From SIG78 sp045635745 (lineage in GTDB: Bacteria; Verrucomicrobiota; Lentisphaeria; Victivallales; Victivallaceae): 64,000 nt of DNA. A program made the position numbers and the translations under genes. Positions 25,164 through 32,534 of the stretch are shown here, in pieces; positions within the stretch are counted from its first letter, which is position 1, and each line of letters starts with the position of its first letter. Location of the stretch: contig JAZTWG010000042.1 of the NCBI GenBank assembly GCA_045635745.1, positions 124,001-188,000 on the forward strand. The letters are read 5' to 3'. The notes beneath the pieces are model-generated. The model was given only the letters and a program-made list of their open reading frames with translations. It was not told the DNA's origin and made no database searches.

Positions 25164-26702
25164 ATGAAAATTTTTTCCATAAAAAAACTGCGTATTTTCC
25201 GCTGGCTGTTCATCGCTGCAGTTCTGGTGATCTTCACCGCGCTTTTCAGCGGTTTTCTGATGCGCAGTAAATTATATCTGGCCACAGAATATCAATTCAT
25301 GCCGGGCATATTGAGTGTGGCGGCATTGGGTTTGGGCGGTGCATTTGGCGCCATGCTTCTGATTGCGGCTGTAACGGCTTTCTGTGGACGCGTATACTGT
25401 TCATGGTGCTGTCCGCTGGGCTTGCTTCAGGAAGTCATTGAGAGGCTTGATCGCAAAATATTCCGCAAAAAAATCAGAATTTACCGCAAAGGGCATAATG
25501 TCTTCCGGGCCGCTTTTCTGGTGTTGGTGCTGGCTTTGATGTTTGGAGGTTTTGCTTTGCCATTCGGGTATGTGGAGCCTTATTCGCTTTTCGGAAAAAT
25601 ATCTTCCACTATCGTTCTGCAATTTCTTGCATGGCTGAATAAATCCACGGTAAATCTGCAGCAGTCATCCATCGAAGCAACCGCCGCATGGAGTATTGCG
25701 TTGGCAATATCCGGTGGAGCATTGCTGGGTTTGCTTGCGCTTACCATCTGGAAGGGGCGGATTTTCTGCAACACTATCTGCCCCGCCGGAACTATTCTTG
25801 CCGCCCTCGCCGCCCGCAGCGGCATACGTCTTGCCATCGATCCGGATAAATGCGTAAAATGCCGTAAATGCGAAAAAGTCTGCAATGCCAACTGTATAAA
25901 TATTGCCGATGGACAAACGATTGATTTCACCCGCTGTTTTATGTGTTTGGAGTGTGTTGCTGTCTGCCCGGCCGATGCGGTAAAAACGGTCAGACGGCGC
26001 AAAAATGATTTGACCGCCGCCGATCTGCCGACTGCTCCCGAACGGCGCCAGATGCTTATTGCTGCCGGGATTGCCGGAGTTGCCGGTTTTGCTGCCGGTA
26101 AAAAAATCAGCCCAAGTGCACCGCGCAATGAAAACGCCATATTGCCGCCGGGCGCCGGTTCGAGAGAAAATTTTCTCGCCCGCTGTACCGGATGCGGCCT
26201 TTGTATAACAAACTGCCGCGGTAACTGTCTGCAGCCGGCCACTAATGAATACGGTTGGCAGGGCTTTATGCTGCCGGTAATGAAGTTTTCTGGTTCTCAC
26301 CCCGGATATTGCGAGTATGAGTGCAACAAATGCGCCACCAACTGTCCTACCGGCGCGTTGAAAAAAATGAGTCTGAAAGAGAAAAAGCTTTGCCGGATCG
26401 GTATGGCTGTATTCACAGCCAACCGCTGTCTGGCTTATGTGGATGGCGAACCCTGCGGGGCATGTTCAGAGCATTGTCCTACCGGTGCGCTGAAAATGGT
26501 TGCAGGCCCCCGCAAAAGTGCCACGATCCCCCAAGTAACCGGTGAACTGTGCATCGGCTGCGGCAACTGCCAGTACGCCTGTCCGGTAACCCCACAGGCG
26601 ATCGAGGTAAAAGCTGCTGACAAACAGAGCAAGGCTGTTGCTCCTGAAGTTTATTATAAAAAAGAGTCTGTAAAACAGGCTCCTTCCACCATACCTTTTT
26701 AA
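25164..26702 (+). CDS. Membrane polyferredoxin, NapH-like domain fused to a NapG-like domain
   Basis: A 512-residue iron-sulfur protein in two parts. Residues 1-285 resemble NapH/CcoG: membrane segments near 12-32, 48-74, 112-132 and 173-196, the CSWCCPLG (79-86) and CNTICPAG (202-209) loops, and a double ferredoxin (CVKCRKCEKVC 230-240, CFMCLECVAVCP 258-269). A second signal-like stretch then appears in the middle: ERRQMLIAAGIAGVAGFAAG (293-312), with Arg294-Arg295. After it come four more cluster motifs (341-352, 383-394, 431-438, 463-473), like the exported ferredoxin NapG. It likely passes electrons from a membrane quinol or cytoplasmic donor to the DUF362 protein encoded upstream (inference). 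No napA or napC is present. Confidence 0.85.
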   Translation: MKIFSIKKLRIFRWLFIAAVLVIFTALFSGFLMRSKLYLATEYQFMPGILSVAALGLGGAFGAMLLIAAVTAFCGRVYCSWCCPLGLLQEVIERLDRKIFRKKIRIYRKGHNVFRAAFLVLVLALMFGGFALPFGYVEPYSLFGKISSTIVLQFLAWLNKSTVNLQQSSIEATAAWSIALAISGGALLGLLALTIWKGRIFCNTICPAGTILAALAARSGIRLAIDPDKCVKCRKCEKVCNANCINIADGQTIDFTRCFMCLECVAVCPADAVKTVRRRKNDLTAADLPTAPERRQMLIAAGIAGVAGFAAGKKISPSAPRNENAILPPGAGSRENFLARCTGCGLCITNCRGNCLQPATNEYGWQGFMLPVMKFSGSHPGYCEYECNKCATNCPTGALKKMSLKEKKLCRIGMAVFTANRCLAYVDGEPCGACSEHCPTGALKMVAGPRKSATIPQVTGELCIGCGNCQYACPVTPQAIEVKAADKQSKAVAPEVYYKKESVKQAPSTIPF

Positions 26703-26726
26703 CCCGAAAAAAACAAAGAAAGTATC

Positions 26727-27947
26727 ATGGATAAGCGATTGATTGAATACGCTGAACTGATCGTAAAAATGGGAATCCGCCCGGCAAAAGATCAGGAAGT
26801 TATTATTATGGCTGGTTTGGATCAGGTGGAATTCGTCCGCCTGGTTGTCGAACTTTGTTATAAAGAAGGCGCCTCTAAAGTGCAGGTCGACTGGCAGGAT
26901 ATGCCCATTGCCAAACTCGGTCAGCTCTATCAGAGCGAAGAAAAACTTTCGACCATCGAAGATTGGGAACTGGCAAAATTGAAATGGCGCAGCGAAACAT
27001 TGCCCGCATTTCTCTGGCTGGATTCCGATGACCCTGATGGCATGGACGGCATCGATCAGGGTAAACGCGCCCGTGCACAGATGGCAAGATTTCCCAAGAT
27101 CAAGCCATTCCGCGATGCTATGGAAAATAAATACCAATGGTGTATTGCCGGAGTACCCGGCGTAAAATGGGCCAACAAAGTATTCCCCGGTTTGAGCGAT
27201 ACCGAAGCGGTGGATAAACTCTGGGATGCCATATTGACCGCCGCCCGCGCCAAAGATGGCGCTATTGAAAATTGGAAACAGCACAACAAGCGCATACACG
27301 AATTGACCGGCAAACTCAATAAATATAACTTTGCCGCCCTTGAGTACAAATCAGCAAACGGCACCGATTTCCGGGTGGGACTGATGAAAGAAGGGGTTTT
27401 CGCCGGGGCGGAAGAAACGGATCTTTCAGGAAGATCATTTAATCCCAATATTCCCTCCGAAGAGATCTTCACCACCCCGAAAAAAGGCGAAGCCGATGGG
27501 TTGCTGGTGGCAACCAAGCCGCTTTCATGGCAGGGCAGTCTGATCGAAGACTTTTCTATCAGATTTGAAAACGGCAAAGCTGTGGAAGTCAAAGCCGCCA
27601 AAGGTCAGGAAGCGCTGGAACGCATGATCGCCATGGACGAAAATGCGCCTTATCTCGGAGAATGCGCCCTGATCGATTACAATTCGCCGATCAACCAGAT
27701 GGATATACTATTTTACAGTACGTTGTACGACGAAAATGCCAGCTGCCACATGGCGCTCGGCCGCGGCTTTGATGTTTGCGTAAAAGATTACGAAAAATAT
27801 ACTCACGACGAGCTGAAAGCCAAAGGCGTTAACGACAGTATGATCCATGTTGACTTTATGATCGGCAGCAAAGATCTCTCGATCGTCGGGATCACTGAAA
27901 ATGGAGAACGGATCCCAATCTTCCAAAACGGCAGTTGGGCGATTTGA
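26727..27947 (+). CDS. M29-family aminopeptidase
   Basis: A 406-residue metallo-aminopeptidase of the AmpS/PepS (thermophilic aminopeptidase) family. The N-terminal segment YAELIVKMGIRPAKDQEVIIMAG and the C-terminal metal-site region (ECALIDYNSPIN, CHMALGRGFD, IHVDFMIGSKDLSIVGI) are typical. It removes N-terminal residues from peptides in the cytoplasm using two divalent metal ions. Length is normal. It follows the polyferredoxin gene by 24 bases and ends at a strong terminator, so it may be the last gene of that operon, without an obvious functional link. Confidence 0.92.
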   Translation: MDKRLIEYAELIVKMGIRPAKDQEVIIMAGLDQVEFVRLVVELCYKEGASKVQVDWQDMPIAKLGQLYQSEEKLSTIEDWELAKLKWRSETLPAFLWLDSDDPDGMDGIDQGKRARAQMARFPKIKPFRDAMENKYQWCIAGVPGVKWANKVFPGLSDTEAVDKLWDAILTAARAKDGAIENWKQHNKRIHELTGKLNKYNFAALEYKSANGTDFRVGLMKEGVFAGAEETDLSGRSFNPNIPSEEIFTTPKKGEADGLLVATKPLSWQGSLIEDFSIRFENGKAVEVKAAKGQEALERMIAMDENAPYLGECALIDYNSPINQMDILFYSTLYDENASCHMALGRGFDVCVKDYEKYTHDELKAKGVNDSMIHVDFMIGSKDLSIVGITENGERIPIFQNGSWAI

Positions 27948-27962
27948 TGGCAGTTGCAAAAT

Positions 27963-28006
27963 AAAAAAACGCTGCAGGCTGAAAAAGCTTGCAGCGTTTT
28001 TTATTT
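27963..28006. terminator. Bidirectional Rho-independent terminator
   Basis: AAAAAACGCTGCA (27964-27976) and TGCAGCGTTTTTT (27990-28002) form a 13-bp stem with A-run and T-run on opposite sides, so it can end both the M29 peptidase gene and the convergent sugar kinase gene. Confidence 0.9.
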
Positions 28007-28024
28007 TACTGAAAAACAATTTGT

Positions 28025-29104
28025 TCAGCGCTTGACGCGGGCGTTACCGCTCCAGATGCTCCAAACCTGTTCTTCATCGGCGGGCTGACCATAGTCAGTC
28101 AGGTGGGTAGTGGCAAGAGCACCGGTGGCCCAGCCGAACTGGATCCATTTTTCCGGTTCCCAGCCGCGCAGGATGGCGTACAGGAAGCCGCCAACAAAAC
28201 CATCGCCGCCGCCGATACGATCGAGCACGGTAATATCGCGGGGTTCAACAACCTGCCATTCGCCGTTGACATTGGCAATAGCGCCCCACAGGTGGTGGTT
28301 GGCGCTGACGACCTGACGCAGGGTGGTGGCAAAAGCGTAGGCATTCGGATAAGCAGCCTTGACGCGTTCAACCATTTCCTTGAAGTTTTCGATCTTGGCA
28401 CCGATATCTTTGCCGCCGGCTTCCGGGCCCTTGATCTTCAAGCAGAGCTGGAAGTCTTCTTCGTTACCGATCAGAATGTCGGCAAGGCTGGCGATTTCAG
28501 CAAAAATAGCGGTCAGCTCTTCTTCGCGGCCCTTCCAGAAGCTGGCGCGATAGTTGAGGTCAAAGGATATGCGGCTGCCATATTTTTTGGCGGCACGGGC
28601 AATTTCCAGACAGAATTTGCTGGTTTCCGGAGACAGCGCAGCAATCAGACCGGAAAGGTGAACGATCTGAACACCTTCTTTTCCGAAGATGCGGTCGAGA
28701 TCGAAATCTTTGACGTTCAGAAGTCTGCCGACTTCACCGGCGCGGTCGTTCTGCACGCGGGGACCACGACTGCCATAGCCGCTGTCGGCCAGATTGAACT
28801 GATGACGGACGCCCCAGGGACCTTCCTGTTCAAATTCCGGACCTTCATAATCCATGTGACGGCCGGCCAGATTATCTTTGATCATACGGGCAACCGGGCT
28901 GCCCTTGACGAATGCAGTAAGAACTTTTACCGGCAGACCAAGAAAACTGGCAACGCTGGCAACGTTGGTTTCGGCGCTGGTCACCTGCATTTTGAACGTA
29001 TCGCTGCAGTGGAAAGGCTGACCATCAACCGGGGTCAGACGGACACCCATGCTGGTGGGAACCAGCAAAGCGTAAGCGGCATCTTTTTTAAGTTCAGGAG
29101 CCAT
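28025..29104 (-). CDS. PfkB-family sugar kinase (2-keto-3-deoxygluconate kinase-like)
   Basis: A 359-residue ribokinase-fold kinase. The second PfkB signature reads DRIGGGDGFVGG with the catalytic aspartate in GGGDG; this form is common in 2-keto-3-deoxygluconate kinases rather than ribokinases. SFDLNYRASFW and IGNEEDF segments are also typical of KDG kinases. It would feed sugar acids from polysaccharide breakdown into the Entner-Doudoroff aldolase step. No kdgA or uronate genes are next to it, so the substrate is inferred. The ATG follows AAAGGA, and a probable promoter lies at 29159-29186. Confidence 0.82.
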   Translation of the reverse strand: MAPELKKDAAYALLVPTSMGVRLTPVDGQPFHCSDTFKMQVTSAETNVASVASFLGLPVKVLTAFVKGSPVARMIKDNLAGRHMDYEGPEFEQEGPWGVRHQFNLADSGYGSRGPRVQNDRAGEVGRLLNVKDFDLDRIFGKEGVQIVHLSGLIAALSPETSKFCLEIARAAKKYGSRISFDLNYRASFWKGREEELTAIFAEIASLADILIGNEEDFQLCLKIKGPEAGGKDIGAKIENFKEMVERVKAAYPNAYAFATTLRQVVSANHHLWGAIANVNGEWQVVEPRDITVLDRIGGGDGFVGGFLYAILRGWEPEKWIQFGWATGALATTHLTDYGQPADEEQVWSIWSGNARVKR

Positions 29105-29158
29105 AATTCTATCCTTTTTGTTATAATTTTGTTGGGTTGCAAATTGCTGAACCGTGTT

Positions 29159-29186
29159 AATATAGCACTTAAAACGTTAAAAACAA
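29159..29186 (-). promoter_or_regulatory. Candidate extended -10 promoter for the sugar kinase gene
   Basis: On the minus strand TTGTTT and TATATT are 16 bases apart, with TGC before the -10, about 55 bases ahead of the ATG. Confidence 0.5.
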
Positions 29187-29208
29187 ACATAAAAGCTTTT
29201 TTTCTTGA

Positions 29209-30036
29209 TTATTGAGCGCATTCCAGTATTACGGCTATATCGGAAAAACCGTTTTTACGTGCCAGAGACAAAGCGGTTTCGCCATTTTTATTGGTATGAC
29301 TGAGGTTTATTGCACCGGCAGCCAACAGCATTTTGACTGATTTTTCACTGCCGTTTCCGGCGGCGATCATCAATGCACTGTTGCCATGAGAATCGCAACC
29401 GTTGGGGTCCGCTCCGGCATTCAGCAATATTTTCGCAATTTCATCATGTTTTTTCTGCAGCGCATGGATCAATACACTGTTGCCTTCGCTGCTGCCGGGC
29501 CACAGTGGAGCATGTTTTTTCAACAAAAAAACCACTGTATTTTTATGTCCGGAACCTACCGCTGCATGCAATGCCGTTCTGCCGTTACGGCTGCCTCCTG
29601 CAATATCAGCTTTATACTGCAAAAGCAGTTCCACTGCCTGTGTATGACCGTTTCCGGCAGCCAGAACAAGCGGCAGCGTGTTGAGTTTATCGAGCACATT
29701 GGTATCGGCCCCCGCATCAAGCAGAACCTTCAGACAATTAACATCGCCTTTTTCTGCAGCAATATGCAGTGCGGTTCTGCCAGTTGGATCGCGGTAGCTG
29801 CAATTATTGAGTTTACTCAAAAGATAACGCAAAAGCAGATAATCGCCCTGTCCGGCGGCAGCAAGCAGCTGTTCGCCCGGAGTCAAAGCATGTTTTTCAG
29901 GGATAGCGCTATTGCCGGAAGTTGTATTTTTTTTCCATCCTGTACTCAATATGTATACCAATAAAAAAACGGCGCAGATCACACCCGTCACGGGCAGGAT
30001 CATGCGCCATAATCTTTTTTTTCTGCAGGCAGACAA
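29209..30036 (-). CDS. Membrane-anchored ankyrin-repeat protein
   Basis: A 275-residue protein with a basic N-terminus and one membrane helix (about 12-30, MILPVTGVICAVFLLVYIL) followed by about seven ankyrin repeats from residue 52 to the end. Clear repeats begin at GRTALHIAAEKGD, GRTALHAAVGSGH, GNSALMIAAGNGS and GETALSLARKNGF. Ankyrin repeats bind proteins; the partner is unknown and the domain probably lies in the periplasm. It starts with TTG three bases after the lexA stop, preceded by GGGAG inside lexA, so it is tightly coupled to lexA. A second possible start is the ATG at 30003. Confidence 0.82.
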   Translation of the reverse strand: MSACRKKRLWRMILPVTGVICAVFLLVYILSTGWKKNTTSGNSAIPEKHALTPGEQLLAAAGQGDYLLLRYLLSKLNNCSYRDPTGRTALHIAAEKGDVNCLKVLLDAGADTNVLDKLNTLPLVLAAGNGHTQAVELLLQYKADIAGGSRNGRTALHAAVGSGHKNTVVFLLKKHAPLWPGSSEGNSVLIHALQKKHDEIAKILLNAGADPNGCDSHGNSALMIAAGNGSEKSVKMLLAAGAINLSHTNKNGETALSLARKNGFSDIAVILECAQ

Positions 30037-30039
30037 TGC

Positions 30040-30666
30040 TCAAAACTCCCGGTGCAATGCTATAACTTTGCCCTGCAGAGAAACCAATTCGGCATCATAG
30101 GTCTGCACTTTATACTCCGCATTTGCCGGATGCAGTTCGATTTTTCCGTTTTCCAGGAGATAATAGCTCTTTACCGTGGTCTCGTTATTGACCAGAGCTA
30201 CGGCAATATCTCCATTTTTTACGGGGCAATCTTTTTGGACAACTACAATATCGCCATCTAATATTCCCAGATCGCGCATACTTTCGCCACTGATCTTCAA
30301 GGCAAAAAGCGAACCATTCTGCGCCATTTTTGCCAAATTGCCGCTTACCACAAATTCACCTTCAGCCAACTCCGGACTGTCAGCCGGCAAACCGGCATTG
30401 ATCCGGCCCAGCAGCGGAATGGAAAGCACAAACGACATGTGCGTAACCTGACGTGCCTGACGTTTCTTCAATGCAATGCTGCGTGCTTTGGAACTGCGCG
30501 AAAGCTGATCTTTGCGTTGAAGCGCTTTTAAATGGGCAAACACGGTGGAAGTCTTGATCCCGAAATGATCAGCAATCTCGTATACCGTGGGAACCATACC
30601 CTCGCGATCGAGAAAATCATCGATAAAATCAAGTATATTTTTCTGCTTTTCAGTAAGAGTCTTCAT
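30040..30666 (-). CDS. lexA: LexA repressor
   Basis: A 208-residue SOS repressor. It has an N-terminal winged helix (about 1-66), an Ala91-Gly92 cleavage site in GRINAGLPA, catalytic S129 in KISGESMRD and catalytic K166 in TTVKSYY. All self-cleavage residues are intact, so RecA-stimulated autoproteolysis should work. The ATG at 30666 is chosen because it gives the usual MKTLTEKQKNIL start; an upstream TTG would overlap the lipoprotein gene. The ribosome site is poor, and the gene lies 16 bases after the lipoprotein stop, so expression is probably tied to the operon that begins with the aminotransferase at 32375. The operator sequence of this phylum is not known to me. Confidence 0.92.
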   Translation of the reverse strand: MKTLTEKQKNILDFIDDFLDREGMVPTVYEIADHFGIKTSTVFAHLKALQRKDQLSRSSKARSIALKKRQARQVTHMSFVLSIPLLGRINAGLPADSPELAEGEFVVSGNLAKMAQNGSLFALKISGESMRDLGILDGDIVVVQKDCPVKNGDIAVALVNNETTVKSYYLLENGKIELHPANAEYKVQTYDAELVSLQGKVIALHREF

Positions 30667-30682
30667 TCGCACACCACTATAA

Positions 30683-31156
30683 TCAGGGGCGGAAGCCAAA
30701 GCCGGCAACCCGGTACTGATCCTTGAAATTGACCACTACAATTTCAAAAATCATATCTGCAGCGGGGGCTTTTTCTTTGGTGTTGAACGATACTTTCCAC
30801 AGCAATCTGCGAAAATTCCCAAATGCCAAATCGCCCAGATAACCGGTAGCGGCAATGCCGCCGGCTTTATCCAGATTACCGAGCAGTTTGGTGAATTTCT
30901 CCTGTGTAAGGCGATTTTTTTCATCCCCCACCGGAACTGCTGCTGTTTGGGAAAAATCTTTGCTCTTGAAAGCCTCGAGCAAAGCTTCGCCCATGATCCG
31001 GCCGGCCTGCGCTGCTTTATTTGCATCAAGCGCAGTTATAGCCACGATCTCATTTTTTTTCTCCGGTACCGGCTGCTTGCCGCCAGTGCTGCTGCAGCCG
31101 GAAAGCATTACAGACAATCCGGCAGCAGCCGCAATACAATATTTCGAAAATTTCAT
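30683..31156 (-). CDS. Predicted lipoprotein of unknown function
   Basis: A 157-residue protein with a lipoprotein signal (MKFSKYCIAAAAGLSVMLSGCS, lipobox LSGC with Cys near residue 21). After a short spacer there is a small alpha/beta domain with no motif I recognise (about 40-157), which resembles the DUF4864/DUF3887-type small exported domains only in size. The start follows CCGGAGG. It lies 31 bases after the aspartate aminotransferase and 16 before lexA. Whether it belongs to the SOS response is unknown. Confidence 0.75.
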   Translation of the reverse strand: MKFSKYCIAAAAGLSVMLSGCSSTGGKQPVPEKKNEIVAITALDANKAAQAGRIMGEALLEAFKSKDFSQTAAVPVGDEKNRLTQEKFTKLLGNLDKAGGIAATGYLGDLAFGNFRRLLWKVSFNTKEKAPAADMIFEIVVVNFKDQYRVAGFGFRP

Positions 31157-31187
31157 AATAAAACCTCCGGAATATCAGACAAACAAA

Positions 31188-32375
31188 TCACTTGCAGAGT
31201 TTCGCCACAAAGCTCTGCAGGCGTTCAGCTGCCTTGCGGATATTATCTTCGCTGCAGGCATAGGAGAAACGGATCATATTATCTGCGCCAAAGCTGCTGC
31301 AGGGGATCGCCGCAAGTTTTTCTTCTTCCAGCAAACGGGTGCAGAATTCATCGGACCCCATTCCGAAAGCCGAAATGTCGCACAAAAGATAGAATGCCCC
31401 CTGCGGACGCAGGCATTTGATGCCTTCGATCTTGCTGACCAGCGAATAGATGAGATCGCGGCGCTTGGCAAAAGCCTGACGCATATTTTCAATATCTGCA
31501 TCGGCCTTGCCTTCCAGCGCGGCAATGGCACCATACTGGGCAAAGGTGGTCACGTTGCTGGTGGTGTGGCTCTGGAACGCAATAATGCGCTTGGCAAGCC
31601 ACAGCGGAGCGGTCAGAAAACCGATACGCCAGCCGGTCATGCTGTAAGCCTTGCTGCACCCGTTGACGGTAATGGTCAGATTGCGGATCTCTTCGGAAAG
31701 CGATGCAATACTGATATGGGGTTTGTCGGCATCATAGACGAGCTTTTCATAAATTTCGTCAGCAAGGATCATAAAATTGTGCTTGACGGCAATATTGGCG
31801 ATCGCTTCGAGCTTTTCTCTGGAATAAACCGCACCGGTGGGGTTGGACGGCGTAGTCAGGATCATCAGCTTGGTCTTTTCAGTGACTGCAGCTTCCAATT
31901 CTTCCGGCACTAATTCAAAGTTATTTTCGGCCTTGGTATTGACGATCACCGGTTTGGCGCCGGTGGTATTGACCATTTCCGGATAGCTCAACCAAAACGG
32001 AGCCGGGATAATCACTTCATCGCCGGGGCCGCACAATGCAGCAATGGCGCTGAATACTGAAAATTTGGCACCGGGTGCAACTACGCACTGTTCAAAAGTA
32101 CAGGGAATGTTGTTTTCTTCGGTAAATTTTTTGGCCACAAGTTTACGCAACTCCGGCAAACCGCTGGCGGGAGTGTAGTACACTTTGCTTTCGTTCAAAG
32201 CCTGAATACAGGCATCTTTAACTGCTTGAGGGGTATCAAAGTCGGGTTCTCCCGCTGCCATACTGCACACATCCAGACCTTCGGCTTTCAATGCTTTGGC
32301 TTTGGCGGTGATCGCCAGAGTTGCAGAGGGAGTGAGTCCGCCCATAAAACCCGTGATTTTCTGTAAATCCTGCAT
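31188..32375 (-). CDS. Aspartate aminotransferase (class I, bacterial subgroup)
   Basis: A 395-residue PLP enzyme that interconverts aspartate and oxaloacetate with glutamate/2-oxoglutarate. The PLP lysine lies in NGCSKAYSMTGWRIG, and TTPSNPTGAVY and the ASGLPELRKL segment are typical of the Thermus/Bacillus-type AspAT (AspB/AatA). The ATG at 32375 follows GAGAGAAG; a longer frame upstream has no ribosome site. It is the first gene of an apparent operon with a lipoprotein, lexA and an ankyrin protein. Prephenate transamination is also possible in this subgroup. Confidence 0.9.
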   Translation of the reverse strand: MQDLQKITGFMGGLTPSATLAITAKAKALKAEGLDVCSMAAGEPDFDTPQAVKDACIQALNESKVYYTPASGLPELRKLVAKKFTEENNIPCTFEQCVVAPGAKFSVFSAIAALCGPGDEVIIPAPFWLSYPEMVNTTGAKPVIVNTKAENNFELVPEELEAAVTEKTKLMILTTPSNPTGAVYSREKLEAIANIAVKHNFMILADEIYEKLVYDADKPHISIASLSEEIRNLTITVNGCSKAYSMTGWRIGFLTAPLWLAKRIIAFQSHTTSNVTTFAQYGAIAALEGKADADIENMRQAFAKRRDLIYSLVSKIEGIKCLRPQGAFYLLCDISAFGMGSDEFCTRLLEEEKLAAIPCSSFGADNMIRFSYACSEDNIRKAAERLQSFVAKLCK

Positions 32376-32534
32376 TTTTCTTCTCTCTGTTTTATGATTT
32401 AACAAACAATTGTTTTCTGCTTATAAAAAAGCACATATATATTAATGTACTGCCAAATATCCGATAATCCAAATCTCAAAACGCCATATGTAATATTTTT
32501 TTGCTGTTTTTTATTACCGTCAAGCAAAACGCCG

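Noticed and set aside
28103..29215. 370-codon plus-strand frame opposite the sugar kinase
   Set aside because: The kinase motifs on the minus strand are clear, and the plus frame is its shadow.
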